From Pseudomonadales bacterium (GTDB lineage: Bacteria; Pseudomonadota; Gammaproteobacteria; Pseudomonadales; Pseudohongiellaceae): a DNA stretch of 64,000 nt. Positions 62,059-64,000 of the stretch are shown one piece after another. The position numbers and the translations under genes are program-made. Below the pieces are notes generated by a model. It searched no databases, was not told the origin of the DNA, and saw only the letters and a list, made by a program, of their open reading frames with translations. The stretch covers positions 248,001 through 312,000 of the forward strand of contig JACKOK010000002.1 in NCBI GenBank assembly GCA_024234365.1. Reading direction: 5' to 3'. Position 1 is the stretch's first letter. Each line of letters begins with the position of its first letter.

Positions 62059-62362
62059 GGTCTTGTCCTCTGTCTAGTCGTCGTCTGGCAGGATGTGGTC
62101 GCAGATTGCGGGCAGCGACCATCGTAAATTGGTGATCAGCATATAGCAGAATGTCAGGAGCGACAATTTGCCTGCCCGGTCATTCAACGCACGCACTGCC
62201 TGATTCGTCCAATTTCAGATTTCAGTGAGCATGTGTCTCAGAAACAGGGGAGCTGATCGAAAAAGCCGTTGACTCAATGATGAATCGGGTGAGAATAGCG
62301 CAGCGCAAGTCTGAGCGCAGACTGTCAGGCAACAAACTCAATATCGATAATAAGGGGACATC
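62059..62362. other. Divergent intergenic region
   Basis: About 300 bases between the iorA-like gene and the small lipoprotein. It holds a TTGACT (62269-62274) that could be the -35 box for the lipoprotein, though a matching -10 box is poor (GAATAG near 62293). No gene, repeat or strong hairpin recognised. Confidence 0.35.
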
Positions 62363-62728
62363 ATGAAAAGATTTTTTAAAGGCATCCTGCTCTTCACAGC
62401 AAGCATTGTTCTGGCTGCGTGTGCGTCCACTCCGGCAAATCCGTTTGTGGGCATGTGGGATATCAGCATCAATACACCGGTAGGGATGATGGGAGCACAG
62501 CTGGACGTGGCGTCTGATCTGTCCGGCTCCATGAGCTCTGCAGAGCTGGGCGCCACCGAACTGCGCAGCGTCAGCGTCAGTGGCAATGCTGTCAGCTTCA
62601 ATGTGATCATCGATGCCCAGGGGCAAACACTGCAACTGAGCTTTGCCGGCAATATCGAAGGCGACAGCCTGAACGGAAATTTTGACTCCGATTTCGGTGC
62701 CATTCCGGTAACCGGTACCCGCCAGTAA
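62363..62728 (+). CDS. Small lipoprotein of unknown function
   Basis: A 121-residue lipoprotein with lipobox LAAC (Cys20). The mature part, PFVGMWDISINTPVGMMGAQ onward, has eight or so short alternating strands with Gly-Asn turns, typical of a small beta-barrel or lipocalin-like fold often seen downstream of GMW/GTW motifs. AAGGGG precedes the ATG. No named family. Downstream is a hairpin and then the convergent glutamate-synthase-family gene. Confidence 0.72.
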   Translation: MKRFFKGILLFTASIVLAACASTPANPFVGMWDISINTPVGMMGAQLDVASDLSGSMSSAELGATELRSVSVSGNAVSFNVIIDAQGQTLQLSFAGNIEGDSLNGNFDSDFGAIPVTGTRQ

Positions 62729-62740
62729 CTGCGTGATCGT

Positions 62741-62770
62741 TCACAGCCGTCCTGGGTGGGGCGGCTGTGA
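62741..62770. terminator. Hairpin between convergent genes
   Basis: TCACAGCCG at 62741-62749 pairs with CGGCTGTGA at 62762-62770 over a 12-base loop. No T-run follows on either strand. Probable terminator of the lipoprotein gene. Confidence 0.5.
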
Positions 62771-62828
62771 CAAACCTCCCCTTCCCGTCATCTTTGCGTT
62801 GACGCCCTACAACGAATACATGGCCTTT

Positions 62829-64000
62829 CTAGAAACTGTCCGCACTGGCCTTTTCCCAGTCCTGTGCATAGGCATCCGGAATGCTGGTGGTCAGTAGCTG
62901 GCCGCTGCTGAGCGGCGTGTAGATCAGATCGAAGTGCTTGAGGTCGTTGCCTACGCGCTGATACAGATCTGTCGGCTTCAGTTTGGCAGGATCGTCGTAA
63001 CCCACGGCGCCGCACAGTTCCCGGAAAGCATCGATGGTACCCTCGTGGAAATTGCGTACACGGCGTGATTTTTCTTCGATATTGATGGCCTTGGCGCGGG
63101 CCGGGTCGGTGGTGGCAATGCCGGTGGGGCATTTATTGGTATTGCAGGCCTTGGATTGTACGCAGCCGAGTGCGAGCATCATGGCGCGGGCCGAATTGAC
63201 GGTATCGGCCCCCAGCGCGATTTTGGTCAGCAGATCAAAACCGGTGGCGGTTTTGCCGGCGCTGATGATGCGCATTTTAGAGCGCAGGCCAGCACCGATG
63301 AGCACCTGGTTGACGAAATAGGTCGCCTCCAGACAGGGCATGCCAATGCGGTTGGAGAATTCCACCGGCGCCGCACCGGTACCCCCTTCGGCGCCATCGA
63401 TGGTGATGAAGTCGGGATAGATGCCCGTGCTGAGCATGGCCTTGACGATGCTCATGAATTCGCTCTTGCGGCCAATGCAGAGCTTGAAGCCTGTGGGCTT
63501 GCCGCCACTGAGATCGCGCAGGCGTTTGACAAACTCCAGCAGGCCGACCGGCGTGTGAAACTCCGGGTGCTGGGCCGGAGAAACAACGGTTTTGCCAACT
63601 TCCACCAGGCGAATGGCGGCAATTTCCTCTGTGACCTTGGCCCCGGGCAGTACACCCCCGTGGGAGGGTTTGGCTCCCTGTGAGATCTTGATCTCGATCA
63701 TTTTCACGGCCTTGTCAGCAGCGCTCTTGCGAAAGGCGTCGTCATTGAATGATCCATCCAGATTCCGGCAACCGAAGTAAGCAGTGCCGATCTGCCAGAT
63801 GATGTCTCCGCCGTGGCTGCGATGATAGGGGCTGATGCTGCCCTCGCCGGTATTATGGGCAAACCCCCCCATGGCTGCCGCCTTGTTCAGGGTGCTGATG
63901 GCGGCAGCGCTGAGGGCGCCAAAGCTCATGCCGGAAATATTCAGCAAGGATGCGCTGTAGGGTTGCAGGCATTGTTCGCCACCGATAATGACGCGGGTTT
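62829..64000 (-). CDS. FMN-binding glutamate-synthase-family protein, 5' end outside window
   Basis: The frame is open to the right edge, leaving 389 C-terminal residues; the true start is beyond 64000. The visible part is the FMN-binding synthase barrel: QPYSASLLNISGMSFGALS, NTGEGSISPYHRSHGGDI, IKISQGAKPSHGGVLPG and ITIDGAEGGTGAAPVEF, then the Cys-containing CVQSKACNTNKCPTGIATTD that holds the 3Fe-4S cluster in glutamate synthases. No amidotransferase domain is visible. Stand-alone members are annotated as glutamate-synthase-like, but their real substrate is often untested. Confidence 0.9.
   Translation of the reverse strand, partial: TRVIIGGEQCLQPYSASLLNISGMSFGALSAAAISTLNKAAAMGGFAHNTGEGSISPYHRSHGGDIIWQIGTAYFGCRNLDGSFNDDAFRKSAADKAVKMIEIKISQGAKPSHGGVLPGAKVTEEIAAIRLVEVGKTVVSPAQHPEFHTPVGLLEFVKRLRDLSGGKPTGFKLCIGRKSEFMSIVKAMLSTGIYPDFITIDGAEGGTGAAPVEFSNRIGMPCLEATYFVNQVLIGAGLRSKMRIISAGKTATGFDLLTKIALGADTVNSARAMMLALGCVQSKACNTNKCPTGIATTDPARAKAINIEEKSRRVRNFHEGTIDAFRELCGAVGYDDPAKLKPTDLYQRVGNDLKHFDLIYTPLSSGQLLTTSIPDAYAQDWEKASADSF

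Overview
The window is a dense, chromosomal stretch of a Gram-negative bacterium, almost certainly a gammaproteobacterium near the Pseudomonas / Cellvibrionales / marine oligotroph groups. The reasons are outer-membrane proteins (phospholipase A, DUF5916 barrels), a PA2778/PA2779-type gene pair, a FinR-Fpr divergent pair, a ClpP2-like solitary protease, a canonical OxyR, and one Pseudomonas-type REP inverted pair. No rRNA, tRNA, CRISPR array, prophage or insertion sequence was recognised.

Layout. 1-4209: end of a PDZ-domain protein, a small membrane protein on the other strand, a CBM9/DUF5916 outer-membrane protein and a periplasmic GlpQ-type phosphodiesterase. 4210-4816 is a gene-free block holding two nested palindromic elements that share an identical 35-bp core. 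4817-10889: DEAD-box helicase DeaD, then a phnD-phnC-phnE-phnE uptake operon with a small monooxygenase-fold gene behind it. 10938-17900: an SLC13-type permease, a second DUF5916 protein, a DUF1840 gene, and ahpC-ahpF behind a possible OxyR-type promoter. 17979-24809: a PQQ dehydrogenase plus dihaem cytochrome c on the minus strand, facing away from a plus-strand copper set (small periplasmic protein, membrane-tethered multicopper oxidase, tethered cupredoxin, FG-GAP lipoprotein). 24821-35263: amidohydrolase, MscS channel, the PA2779/PA2778 pair, phospholipase A with a divergent membrane-bound AraC regulator, LysR with divergent azoreductase and pirin, and a second SLC13-type permease.

35295-45087: a haem-fused PQQ dehydrogenase, a CHRD protein, an M28-like peptidase, then a large 7TM hybrid histidine kinase with S-formylglutathione hydrolase and a second pirin. 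45091-50722 encodes what looks like a prenyl-phospho-arabinose pathway: a HAD-UbiA fusion, DprE2-like and DprE1-like enzymes and a GtrA flippase-like protein, with an inositol-monophosphatase-family gene divergent from them. 50727-57000: FinR-like regulator and Fpr, a REP pair, a redoxin, an RND/MMPL transporter with a Gly-Phe-Asp-Asp repeat, and a ClpP-like protease. 57030-64000: a small secreted protein, NnrU, OxyR, a two-subunit molybdenum hydroxylase, a small lipoprotein, and the 3' part of an FMN-binding glutamate-synthase-family gene that runs off the window.

Themes. Peroxide defence (AhpCF, OxyR, Fpr, redoxin, azoreductase) and periplasmic redox enzymes (two PQQ dehydrogenases, copper oxidase set, molybdenum hydroxylase) dominate. 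The two signals I rate most worth following are a candidate OxyS-like small RNA divergent from oxyR, with an OxyR-type operator between them, and the Gram-negative version of the mycobacterial decaprenyl-phospho-arabinose pathway.
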